From contig NZ_JAOTID010000002.1 in NCBI RefSeq assembly GCF_026163695.1, forward strand, positions 27,511 to 91,510: a stretch of 64,000 nucleotides of DNA, written 5' to 3'. The stretch is from Shumkonia mesophila. Lineage in GTDB: Bacteria > Pseudomonadota > Alphaproteobacteria > Rhodospirillales > Shumkoniaceae. Both the position numbers and the translations under genes were made by a program. The notes beneath the pieces are model-generated. The model was not told the origin of the DNA and made no database searches. It worked only from the letters and a program-made list of their open reading frames with translations. How positions within the stretch are numbered: position 1 is the first letter of the stretch; the number at the start of each line of letters is the position of its first letter. Of the stretch, positions 57,505 to 64,000 are shown piece after piece.

Positions 57505-58743
57505 TTAGACTTTGAAAACCTGTCTCTCGGCCGGTGCCAGGCACCGGGTGGCCGAGCTCTTTTCCGCAAGCCGGGCCTGGGCCTGTTCAAGCTTGCGGTC
57601 GATGTCGTCGTCGGTCTGGTCGGGATCGTGGTGGAACAGCAGCAAGGTCTTCACCTCGGCTTCGTGCGCAAGGTCGACGATGCGGCTGACGCAGGAATGC
57701 CCCCATCCCAATTTGCTCTGGTATTCCTGGTCGGTATAGGTGGTGTCGGTGATCAGCAGGTCGGCGCCTTGCAGGAACGTGGTGAGGTTCTTCACATAGA
57801 AGGGATTGTAGAACTCGCTCCGTTCGAAATCGAATTCGTGGTCGGTCACATAGCAGACCGAGCGGCCGCGGTATTCCACGCGATAGCCGAGGCACTTGCC
57901 GGGGTGGTTGAGCAGCTTGGTGCGTACCGTGATGCCGTCGCCGGCGGAGAACGTCTCCTCTTCCAGGTCGCGGAAGTAGACTCGGGCGCCGAACTGCTTG
58001 AGGCGGATGGGGAAGAAGATGCCGTCCATCTGGGCCGAGATCATCTGGCGCATGTTGATGTTGCCGTGCGACGTGCCCAGGATCTCGAACTCGTTGCCGG
58101 GAATGTAAAGCGGCCCGAAGAACGGCAGGGCGTTGATGTGGTCCCAGTGCGGATGCGAGATGAAGATCTTGGCTTCCATGCGCTGGCGCCGCGTGGCGAT
58201 CAGGTGGTCGGACAGGGCCTTGATGCCGGTTCCGGCGTCGAAGATGAAGAATTGGTCCTTGGCAAGTTCCAGCGACACGCAGGAAGTGTTGCCGCCATAG
58301 CGCAGCGACTTCTCGCCGGGCACCGGCAGGGTTCCGCGCACGCCCCAGAAGGTGACCTCCATCTCGTCGTCGATGACGCGATAGAGCTTGTCCATGAAGG
58401 TCGCGGCGTTGAGCGGCTTGACGATATAGCCATGGGCACCGAGGTCGTAGGCGCGGGTGCGATCGGCCTCGTAGGCCTTGCCCGAAATGATGACGATGCG
58501 GGCACCGTGCCGATCCTTCTGCTCGTTGAGCTGTTTGCACAGCTCCAGCCCGTCGGTTCCCGGCATCATCAGGTCGATGAGCACGCAGTCGGGTTTGGCG
58601 GCGAGAATTTCGGCCAGCGCCGTCGCGCTGCCGAGGTGATCGATCACCGCATGCCCCTCGGCTTCCAGCAGCGAGCGGGTAAACGCGAGGACATCGGGGT
58701 CGTCATCGACCACGAAAAACGTCAGCTTTCTGTTCTGCGGCAT
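57505..58743 (-). CDS. Receiver domain fused to metallo-beta-lactamase hydrolase
   Basis: A 412-residue cytoplasmic protein. Residues 1-125 are a two-component receiver with phospho-acceptor Asp57 (CVLIDLMMPG), acidic pair VVDDDP and Lys of IVKPLNA. Residues 130-412 form an MBL-fold hydrolase of the PhnP/RNase Z-like branch: VRGTLPVPGEKSLRYGGNTSC, then HPHWDH at 197-202 (the HxHxDH metal motif), VTDHEFD and LLLFHHDPDQTDDDID. Phosphorylation should switch on a metal-dependent phosphodiesterase; the substrate may be a cyclic nucleotide or other phosphoester. The neighbouring EAL-CBS-GGDEF gene makes a nucleotide-signalling role attractive but unproven. Confidence 0.85.
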   Translation of the reverse strand: MPQNRKLTFFVVDDDPDVLAFTRSLLEAEGHAVIDHLGSATALAEILAAKPDCVLIDLMMPGTDGLELCKQLNEQKDRHGARIVIISGKAYEADRTRAYDLGAHGYIVKPLNAATFMDKLYRVIDDEMEVTFWGVRGTLPVPGEKSLRYGGNTSCVSLELAKDQFFIFDAGTGIKALSDHLIATRRQRMEAKIFISHPHWDHINALPFFGPLYIPGNEFEILGTSHGNINMRQMISAQMDGIFFPIRLKQFGARVYFRDLEEETFSAGDGITVRTKLLNHPGKCLGYRVEYRGRSVCYVTDHEFDFERSEFYNPFYVKNLTTFLQGADLLITDTTYTDQEYQSKLGWGHSCVSRIVDLAHEAEVKTLLLFHHDPDQTDDDIDRKLEQAQARLAEKSSATRCLAPAERQVFKV

Positions 58744-58778
58744 CGAACTCTTCTGCCCTTGGCGCCGTCACGGGCCGG

Positions 58779-58799
58779 AAAAAAAGGCCGCGAACGGCC
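58779..58799 (-). terminator. Intrinsic terminator-like hairpin in the leader of the receiver-MBL gene
   Basis: On the minus strand GGCCG-TTCG-CGGCC is followed by seven T. It lies 36 bp upstream of the receiver-MBL start and faces that gene, so it would act on a transcript entering from the right: an attenuator or the end of a small RNA. Confidence 0.55.
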
Positions 58800-58918
58800 G
58801 AACCACCACCCCACCCCGTCGGGCCTGGCGGGTCCGACCGGAAGCCCCCACGATATCCAAAGCGGAGGGGCGGCGCAACGCCGGACGGCATGCCCAGGGC
58901 GGAACCGGTGACGCGGGA

Positions 58919-58943
58919 AACGAAAAAGCCGCTCTGCCGGCTT
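58919..58943 (-). terminator. Second minus-strand terminator-like hairpin upstream
   Basis: On the minus strand AAGCCG-GCAGAG-CGGCTT is followed by TTT. It is about 120 bp further upstream than the hairpin at 58779-58799. Together they isolate the minus strand in front of the receiver-MBL gene; the rest of the 58744-59044 gap shows no gene. Confidence 0.45.
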
Positions 58944-59044
58944 CCGCCCCCTTGCAAGTCCCGGTAGAATGATCGGTCGGCACGAATTCAAGCCATCCCA
59001 ACCGCCGGCGTCGAGCGGCGGAAAGCCAAGAAAGGATTCCCCCC

Positions 59045-59551
59045 ATGCATGAAAAGAGCATCGAACTTCTCAACAAGGCGGTCGCCGACGAGCTGGCGGC
59101 GGTCCACCAGTACATGTATTTCCATTTTCATTGCGACGATCAGGGCTACGACCTGCTGGCCGGTCTTTTCAGGCAGACCGCCATCCAGGAGATGATGCAC
59201 ATCGAGGTTCTGGCCGAGCGCATTCTTTTCCTGAAGGGCGACGTCGCCATGAAGGTGGCGGTGCCGGTGAAGGCGATCCGCGACGTCAAGAAAATGGTCC
59301 AGCACGCCGCCAAGATGGAGGAAGAGAGCGCCCGCGAATATAACCTGTGGGCCAACGAATGCAGCAGCAACGCCGATTCGGCGTCGAAAAAGATCTTCGA
59401 GAACCTCGTCACCGACGAGGAGCGCCACTACGACCAGTTCGATACCGAACTCGAAAACATGAAGAAGTTCGGCGAGAGCTATCTGGCGTTGCAGTCGATC
59501 GAGCGCAGCAAAACGATTTCGGGCGCCGGCCGCCCGGGCGGCGCCGCTTAA
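59045..59551 (+). CDS. bfr: Bacterioferritin
   Basis: A 168-residue four-helix iron-storage protein. Ferroxidase ligands are visible: Glu16 (ADELAAVHQYM), Glu49 and His52 (AIQEMMHIEVLAERILFL), Glu93 or 94 (MEEESAREYN), and Glu125 with His128 (DEERHYDQF). Met50 matches the haem-binding Met of bacterioferritin. It should form a 24-mer cage that oxidises and stores iron. The start follows GAAAGGATTCCCCCC. Its stop codon overlaps that of the convergent nucleotidyltransferase-like gene. Confidence 0.88.
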   Translation: MHEKSIELLNKAVADELAAVHQYMYFHFHCDDQGYDLLAGLFRQTAIQEMMHIEVLAERILFLKGDVAMKVAVPVKAIRDVKKMVQHAAKMEEESAREYNLWANECSSNADSASKKIFENLVTDEERHYDQFDTELENMKKFGESYLALQSIERSKTISGAGRPGGAA

Positions 59552-60546
59552 CCGTCGATTGCCGCGCGACCTGGCAGAGCGGTCAAACCGCCCTGCCGGG
59601 CGGCGGGCAGGCGGCCGGCGGCGACACTGAACTCGGGACCGAAGATCCGCCGCCATTCCCGGGTGGCTTCTTCCTCGCGGTTGTCGTGTTCCATGGCGCA
59701 GGCGCGCCGCGCCCGCCCATAGTCGCGGGCGGCCGCTTCCAGCCATGCGTCGCCGAGATGGAGGCGCTCCAGGGCGCCAGGCGTGAGCAGTTCGCGGCGG
59801 GCCTGATGGACCAGCCAGAAAAAGAAGTCCCTGACCATCCAGTCATAGAACAGCAGGCTGCGGCGTGGGTAGATCCAGGCCAGCACGAACTCGGTGACCA
59901 GCAGTTCGATGGCCAGCGAGGTCAGCGCGACGTCGTGGGTGCGCCGCCACGCCTTCAGCATCATGATCAGGTGGGTCGCCTTGCCGCCGCTGGCGAGATC
60001 GGCTTGGTGCAGGCGGGCCGTCTCGGCGGCGGGATCGGTCGACAGCCATGCCCCCGATTCCTGCGGGGCCGCCACCATCAAGGCGTCGCCGGCGGTCCTG
60101 AAACAGGGGGTCAGGCGAACCTCGACGTCGGAGAAGGAACGGACCGACAGCCATCCTTCGCCCGGCTGCTCGCGGGTGGCGAACGTGCTGGCCAGCACGG
60201 CCGACATCTCGCCGGCCATCGAGGCGATCATCGGCCGCGCCATGGCGGTCGGCGGCCGCAGCTCGGCCGGCAGGATGTACAGCATGTCGACGGATCGGGC
60301 CGGACGCACCGCGGTTCCCTTGCCATAGCCGCCGGTCACGACATGGTCGTCGGGCGCGCGGGCCGGCCGGCCGGACACCGTCAAATGGCGTCCGCGGGGC
60401 GGCCGGGGCGGGGCGAACTGGCGGCGCAGGCAATCGGCAACCTCGGTCGCCGCGGCGTGGGCCCGGCGGCGCTCAAGCGGCGTCGGCTGAAGATTGCCGA
60501 TGAAGGCGTGAAAATGACCGGTGACGTGCCGCCATTCCGTTGCCAT
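59548..60546 (-). CDS. CD-NTase-like nucleotidyltransferase fold protein, degenerate active site
   Basis: A 332-residue protein with the layout of a SMODS/CD-NTase enzyme: N-terminal helix, then VVTGGYGKGTAVRPARSVDMLYILP (70-93), a later strand VEVRLTPCF (141-149), and a helical C-terminal half (GGKATHLIMMLKAWRRTHDV, SLAIELLVTEFVL). In active members the motif is G-S-...-D-x-D. Here it is G72-G73...S85-V86-D87, so the Ser after Gly and the first metal Asp are both changed. It may be inactive or use other residues. No CBASS effector, ubiquitin-like ligase or HORMA gene is nearby; it converges on bfr, sharing a TTAA stop overlap. Confidence 0.7.
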   Translation of the reverse strand: MATEWRHVTGHFHAFIGNLQPTPLERRRAHAAATEVADCLRRQFAPPRPPRGRHLTVSGRPARAPDDHVVTGGYGKGTAVRPARSVDMLYILPAELRPPTAMARPMIASMAGEMSAVLASTFATREQPGEGWLSVRSFSDVEVRLTPCFRTAGDALMVAAPQESGAWLSTDPAAETARLHQADLASGGKATHLIMMLKAWRRTHDVALTSLAIELLVTEFVLAWIYPRRSLLFYDWMVRDFFFWLVHQARRELLTPGALERLHLGDAWLEAAARDYGRARRACAMEHDNREEEATREWRRIFGPEFSVAAGRLPAARQGGLTALPGRAAIDG

Positions 60547-60583
60547 CAGACGACCTTTGCCTCAGGCCCTTTCCGGAAAAGGC

Positions 60584-60617
60584 GGGCGGTCCCGGAGCCC
60601 ATCTCCGGGACTCGCCC
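60584..60617. other. Strong hairpin upstream of carbonic anhydrase gene
   Basis: GGGCG plus GTCCCGGAG (60584-60597), loop CCCAT, then CTCCGGGAC plus T-bulge and CGCCC form a 14-bp stem. No T-run follows on either strand. It sits in the 60547-60827 gap, between the divergent CD-NTase-like and carbonic anhydrase genes. The gap also holds an AT-rich stretch at 60727-60760 that probably contains the carbonic anhydrase promoter. Confidence 0.55.
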
Positions 60618-60827
60618 AGCAGTTCCCAGGGAGGATCGCCAGAAGAGACGGTTCATCGCCACCATCCGCTTGTCGAACGCGCTAGCCTGCCATCCATGTG
60701 ATGGGATATGGGCTCATGCCACATTTGGTAGTAGCATATACAAAATAATGGATGACAACAAGGTTCGTTGCGCTAGATGTATGAAGGCGGAGAGGTTTTT
60801 TCCCGCATTTCGATGGAAAAGCAGCCA

Positions 60828-61604
60828 ATGAGAATACCGGTGATTGCGACCATGACCCGTCGGCGCCTCGTGCTCGGCGCCCTGGCCTGCCCGATCTGCC
60901 TCGCCGCCGGCCGGGTCCTGGCGGCGGAGGGCGCCCATTGGGGCTATGCCGGAGCGCAGGGGCCCGATCGCTGGGGCAAACTCGATCCCGCCTACGGCGC
61001 GTGCGGGGCCGGCCGCGAGCAGTCGCCGGTCGACCTCGATGGCGCCGTGGCCGCCGATCCGCCGGCGGTCGTGCCACACCTGAAACCGGTGCCGCTGCGC
61101 GTCATCCACAACGGCCACACCATTCAGGTGGACGGCGCCGGCGGCGGCCATACGACGATCGGCGGCAAGGCCTACGACCTGGCGCAGTTCCATTTTCACC
61201 ACCCGAGCGAACACCGGGTGGCGGGCCGGGCTTTCGCCATGGAGGCACACCTGGTGCATCGCGCCGCCGACGGCGAGATCGCCGTGCTGGGCGTACTGAT
61301 CGAGGCGGGGCCGGCCAATCCGGCGCTGGCGGCGGTGTGGGTGGCGATGCCTCGCGCCGCCGGTCCGGAGGTGACGACCCCCGGCATGGTCGATCCGTCG
61401 GCGCTGGTGCCCGGTGGCAGGTTGTGGCGCTATGCCGGTTCACTGACGACGCCGCCCTGCACCGAGATCGTGCAGTGGGCGGTGTTCCAGATGCCGGTCA
61501 CCGCGTCGGCCGACCAGATCGCCACCTTCGCGGCGCTGTTTCCCGACAACACGCGGCCGATCCAGCCGCTCGGCCGCCGCTTCCTGCTCAGGTCCGACGG
61601 TTAG
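60828..61604 (+). CDS. Alpha-type carbonic anhydrase, periplasmic
   Basis: A 258-residue zinc enzyme interconverting CO2 and bicarbonate. The N-terminus has a Tat-like signal (MTRRRLVLGALACPICLAAG). The mature part shows HWGYAG, QSPVDL, the zinc ligands His122 and His124 in QFHFHHPSEH and His141 in AHLVH, and YAGSLTTPPCTE, all hallmarks of alpha-CAs. Two cysteines (in YGACGAG and TPPCTE) likely form the usual disulfide. Starts at 60777, 60813 and 60852 are also in frame; none has a good ribosome site, so the N-terminus is uncertain. Confidence 0.92.
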   Translation: MRIPVIATMTRRRLVLGALACPICLAAGRVLAAEGAHWGYAGAQGPDRWGKLDPAYGACGAGREQSPVDLDGAVAADPPAVVPHLKPVPLRVIHNGHTIQVDGAGGGHTTIGGKAYDLAQFHFHHPSEHRVAGRAFAMEAHLVHRAADGEIAVLGVLIEAGPANPALAAVWVAMPRAAGPEVTTPGMVDPSALVPGGRLWRYAGSLTTPPCTEIVQWAVFQMPVTASADQIATFAALFPDNTRPIQPLGRRFLLRSDG

Positions 61605-61621
61605 GCCCGGCGGCGACGCGG

Positions 61622-62161
61622 TCAGGAGACGTCGGTGGGTCCCGGCGCCCGCTTGCGGCCGCCGATCATGGCCCGCACCAGGTTTTCCTTGTGGCGCCGG
61701 CTGGCGAAGATGACCCCCGCTACGTGGGTGGCGACCATGAACAGCATCAGGGTGGCCATCGCTTCGTGCGTCTCTTCCACCCACTCGGCGCCCCAGAAGG
61801 AGTCGAGCGTCAGCATCCAACCGGTGGCGGCGGTGCCGGCCATGGCGAGAATCAGCCCCAGGATCATCAAGCTGCCGGCCGGATTGTGGCCGAGATAGCG
61901 CGGCTCCTTGCCCTTAAGCGTGGCCCCGACATAGGCCGCGACGTCCCGCGGCGAGCGGATGAATTGGGAAAACCGGGCGTAGCGCGGGCCGACGAGACCC
62001 CACACCAGACGAAAACCGATCAGGGCGGCGGCGGCGTAGCCGGCCCATTCGTGAAGGTTGTCCCACTCGTCGGCCGTCAGCCACGCCACCGCGAAGCTGA
62101 CGACCAGGCTCCAGTGGAACAGACGGACGACCGGGTCCCAGACCTTTACCGTCTGTTCCAT
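61622..62161 (-). CDS. Cytochrome b561-type membrane protein
   Basis: A 179-residue, four-helix di-haem cytochrome of the b561/Ni-Fe-hydrogenase b-subunit type. Candidate haem ligands are His16 (LFHWSLVV), His37 (NLHEWAGY) and two histidines in ETHEAMATLMLFMVATHVAG. It moves electrons between quinol and periplasmic partners; the partner is unknown. It follows the PepSY gene by 4 bp on the same strand, and a two-component system is divergent, a known gene grouping in proteobacteria. Confidence 0.88.
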   Translation of the reverse strand: MEQTVKVWDPVVRLFHWSLVVSFAVAWLTADEWDNLHEWAGYAAAALIGFRLVWGLVGPRYARFSQFIRSPRDVAAYVGATLKGKEPRYLGHNPAGSLMILGLILAMAGTAATGWMLTLDSFWGAEWVEETHEAMATLMLFMVATHVAGVIFASRRHKENLVRAMIGGRKRAPGPTDVS

Positions 62162-62165
62162 CGGA

Positions 62166-62438
62166 TCAACCCTCGACCTTTACCTTTACCGTTTCCAACG
62201 TCTTCGGGTCGAAGTAGGCTTCGACGCGATGTCCCTTGTCGTCGATGGCGTAGGCCTCGTAGCAGCCGTCTTCGGTCTTGAGCTTCTTCACGTTCCAGCC
62301 GGCGGCCTGCAATTTCTGCTGAAGGGCTTCGCGAGGCTGCCATTCCGCCATCGGGACGGTGCAGCGGTCGGCGGCGACGGCGGCGCCGGTTCCCAAGGTT
62401 GCGAAGGCGAAGGCCGTGGCGACGAGGGTGCGGGTCAT
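62166..62438 (-). CDS. Periplasmic PepSY-domain protein
   Basis: A 90-residue exported protein. A signal peptide (TLVATAFAFATLGTGAAVAA) is followed by a single PepSY domain: WQPREALQQKLQAAGWNVKK, then DGCYEAYAIDDKGHRVEAYFDPKTLE. Two Cys (DRC; GCY) could form a disulfide. PepSY proteins next to b561 cytochromes and OmpR-type two-component systems are frequent, and their levels often respond to metals or stress. It is first in a PepSY-cytochrome unit. Confidence 0.87.
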   Translation of the reverse strand: MTRTLVATAFAFATLGTGAAVAADRCTVPMAEWQPREALQQKLQAAGWNVKKLKTEDGCYEAYAIDDKGHRVEAYFDPKTLETVKVKVEG

Positions 62439-62499
62439 GGGTTGGGCTCCATTTCAATGATTGCGATGGGGCAAACATAAAGATCCCGCCTGACGTGAA

Positions 62500-62538
62500 C
62501 CTTAAGCGGCGGCCCTTCGGGCTTCAGCTTGGCTTCAG
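62500..62538 (+). promoter_or_regulatory. Direct-repeat operator for the two-component regulator
   Basis: GGCTTCAG occurs at 62520-62527 and 62531-62538, an 11-bp period or one helical turn, with a related CCTTAAG at 62500-62506. OmpR/PhoB-family regulators bind such head-to-tail repeats. The site lies between the divergent PepSY-cytochrome unit and the regulator-kinase genes, so one regulator could control both. Confidence 0.6.
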
Positions 62539-62596
62539 GTCCGCAGGTCACAAAAGACGAAGCCTAACGGCATCGGGAAGGCAGCTCAGGCAGGCC

Positions 62597-63256
62597 ATGC
62601 GCATTCTCTTGATTGAAGACGACGAGGCGCTGGGACGCGCGGTGGCGGAACAGGTGGCGGCGGACGGTCACGCGGTCGACCGGGTGACCTGCGTCGCCGA
62701 TGCCGCCGACAGCGTGCGGGCCGTGTCCTACGATCTGGTCCTGCTCGACCTCATGCTTCCCGACGGGCGCGGCGTCGATTTCCTGCGCGGCCGGCGCGCC
62801 GCCGGGGACGCCACGCCGGTCATCATCCTGACCGCCCGCGACCAGATCACCGATCGTATCGCCGGCCTCAACGCCGGGGCCGACGACTACTTGGTGAAGC
62901 CCTTCGACCTGTCCGAACTTTCCGCCCGCATCGCCGCCGTCGCCAGGCGCTACAGCGGCAACCCCAATCCGCTGGTGGCGCTGGGCGACCTGGACATCGA
63001 TCTTGCCTCGCGCGCCGTCTACCGGGCCGGTCGGCCGGTCGACCTGACGGCCAAGGAATGGGCGATTTTCGAGGCCCTGATCCAGCGGCCGGGCGCCATC
63101 CTCTCCAAACGGCAGCTCGAAGAGCGCCTCTACGATTTCGGCGCCGAAATCGAAAGCAACACCATCGAGGTTCACGTCAGCCGCCTGCGCAAGAAGCTGG
63201 ACCGAAAGGTCATCGAGACGGTACGCGGCATGGGCTATCGATTGGGCCGGCCATGA
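62597..63256 (+). CDS. OmpR-family response regulator (QseB/PmrA-like)
   Basis: A 219-residue regulator. The receiver has ILLIEDDEALG, phospho-acceptor Asp51 in LVLLDLMLPDGRG, and Lys of LVKPFDLSEL; the winged helix reads LTAKEWAIFEALIQRPGAIL, then EVHVSRLRKKLDRKVIETVRGMGYRLG. ATG 62597 follows CAGGCAGG. It overlaps the kinase gene by 4 bases. Its binding repeats probably lie at 62500-62538, controlling the PepSY-cytochrome unit and itself. Confidence 0.92.
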   Translation: MRILLIEDDEALGRAVAEQVAADGHAVDRVTCVADAADSVRAVSYDLVLLDLMLPDGRGVDFLRGRRAAGDATPVIILTARDQITDRIAGLNAGADDYLVKPFDLSELSARIAAVARRYSGNPNPLVALGDLDIDLASRAVYRAGRPVDLTAKEWAIFEALIQRPGAILSKRQLEERLYDFGAEIESNTIEVHVSRLRKKLDRKVIETVRGMGYRLGRP

Positions 63257-64000
63257 GCGGCAGGGCCAGTCTGCAGCGACGGCTCGGCGTCGGCCTCGCA
63301 GCCGGGGTCACCCTGATGTGGCTGGCCGCCACGATGGCGGCGGGCATCGTGGTGCGCCACGAACTCGACGAAGCGTTCGACAGCGCGTTGCAGGAAACTG
63401 CGCAGCGGCTTCTGCCGCTGGCGGTCATTGGCATCATCGAGCGCGACAGCGACACCGAGCAGGCGGTGGCGGCCTTGGGAAAGCACGAGGAATTCCTGAC
63501 CTATCTGGTCCGCGACAAGTCGGGACGCATCCTTTTGCACTCGCACGACGCCGATCTTGAAAAGTTTCCAGCCGAGCCCTCGCACGGCTTCCGCCAGACC
63601 GCTTCCCATCGCATCTACGGCGAGGCGGCGGTCAGCGGCACCATCTTCATCCAGGTGGCGGAGCCGCTTGCCCACCGGCGGTTGGCCGCGATCGAGGCGT
63701 CGGTGGCGCTGTTCCTGCCGCTCCTCTTCCTGGTGCCGGTCAGCCTGCTCGGCGTCTGGATTTTCGTGCGCCGCAGCATGCGTCCGGTCATCGGCCTGAA
63801 AGAGGAAATCGAAGCGCGCAGCGGCGCCGACCTGTCGCCCCTTGTGGCCCGCGCGCTTCCCGCCGAGATCGGTTCCATCGCCGACTCGGTAAACCGGCTG
63901 ATGGAACGCGTACGCCGGACCCTGGAAACGGAACGCAGCTTCACCGCCAACAGCGCCCACGAGCTCAGGACCCCGATCGCCGCCACGCTGGCCCAGACCC
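63253..64000 (+). CDS. Sensor histidine kinase (partial, cut by the window end)
   Basis: The ATG at 63253 overlaps the stop of the regulator gene (ATGA). The 249 codons seen encode a first membrane helix (VGLAAGVTLMWLAATMAAGI), a periplasmic sensor of about 125 residues, a second helix (ALFLPLLFLVPVSLLGVWIF), a HAMP-like linker and the start of the HisKA domain with phospho-acceptor His236 in SAHELRTPIAAT. The HATPase part lies beyond 64000. It pairs with the upstream regulator; the layout resembles QseC/PmrB. Confidence 0.92.
   Translation, partial: MSGRASLQRRLGVGLAAGVTLMWLAATMAAGIVVRHELDEAFDSALQETAQRLLPLAVIGIIERDSDTEQAVAALGKHEEFLTYLVRDKSGRILLHSHDADLEKFPAEPSHGFRQTASHRIYGEAAVSGTIFIQVAEPLAHRRLAAIEASVALFLPLLFLVPVSLLGVWIFVRRSMRPVIGLKEEIEARSGADLSPLVARALPAEIGSIADSVNRLMERVRRTLETERSFTANSAHELRTPIAATLAQT

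Noticed and set aside
59548-60546. A complete CBASS operon
   Set aside because: Only a degenerate CD-NTase-like protein is present. Neighbours are bacterioferritin and carbonic anhydrase, with no effector or ancillary genes.
1-64000. tRNA, rRNA, CRISPR arrays, integrases or phage genes
   Set aside because: No T-loop-like GTTCGA-type tRNA ends, no regularly spaced repeats and no recombinase motifs were found on reading both strands.

Overview
The window is a 64-kb piece of a GC-rich chromosome. It carries no rRNA or tRNA gene that I can see, no CRISPR array and no intact transposase. Gene content points to an alphaproteobacterium, most likely Rhodospirillales: a DUF4167 protein, a CecR-YbhGFSR-type ABC exporter, a TorA/TorC TMAO reductase pair, ClpS/ClpA, a VWA protein paired with a membrane J-domain protein, and PA2778/PA2779-like proteins. 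GC-rich palindromes of the kind scattered through such genomes recur between genes. The taxonomic call is an inference from gene families.

Layout. 1-388: tandem 215-bp palindromic repeat. 389-2079: DUF190 protein, CrcB fluoride channel and an FCY1-type cytosine deaminase. 2114-5425: an AT-richer accessory patch with an unknown membrane-tailed protein, a PD-(D/E)XK nuclease-like protein and an orphan Phd/YefM antitoxin. 5441-8205: possible K+ channel remnant, lipoprotein, a repeat-rich gap with an orphan promoter, then a PA2778/PA2779-like pair. 8485-13114: a GntR-regulated FAD dehydrogenase/EtfB/ferredoxin-EtfA operon, probably for lactate or another 2-hydroxy acid. 13347-17670: small basic protein, DMT exporter, VWA and J-domain proteins, an acidic unknown and a shikimate-dehydrogenase-like protein. 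17901-21554: galU, ugd and a phosphomannomutase/phosphoglucomutase, which make sugar nucleotides for surface polysaccharide. 21605-29829: a complete Kdp potassium uptake system with its sensor and regulator, but in the order F-B-(26-aa peptide)-A-C-D-E. 30084-33328: small membrane protein, second DMT exporter, gamma-glutamylcyclotransferase-like protein, zinc-ribbon protein, DUF4167 protein and CspA. 33462-39236: cecR-ybhG-ybhF-permease-permease exporter operon. 39377-41557: Uup-type ABC-F ATPase and a 57-aa charged protein. 41640-45422: divergent torA and torC. 45442-49060: envelope protein, YaiI, universal stress protein and D-Ala-D-Ala carboxypeptidase with SPOR domain. 49339-51981: clpS-clpA. 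52009-54867: duplicated-CxxC secreted protein, methyltransferase and a DUF482 GNAT-like protein. 55075-58743: EAL-CBS-GGDEF protein, RidA and a receiver/metallo-beta-lactamase protein. 59045-60546: bacterioferritin overlapping at its stop codon with a CD-NTase-like protein whose active site is degenerate. 60828-64000: alpha-carbonic anhydrase, cytochrome b561 and PepSY protein, divergent from a two-component system cut by the window edge.

The points most worth following are: the rearranged kdp operon, with a 20-bp motif shared between kdpF and a nearby unknown membrane protein; the accessory pair at 2197-5086; the orphan degenerate CD-NTase-like protein; and an orphan consensus promoter at 6256-6284 with no gene in front of it. 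No system in the window can be called new from sequence alone.
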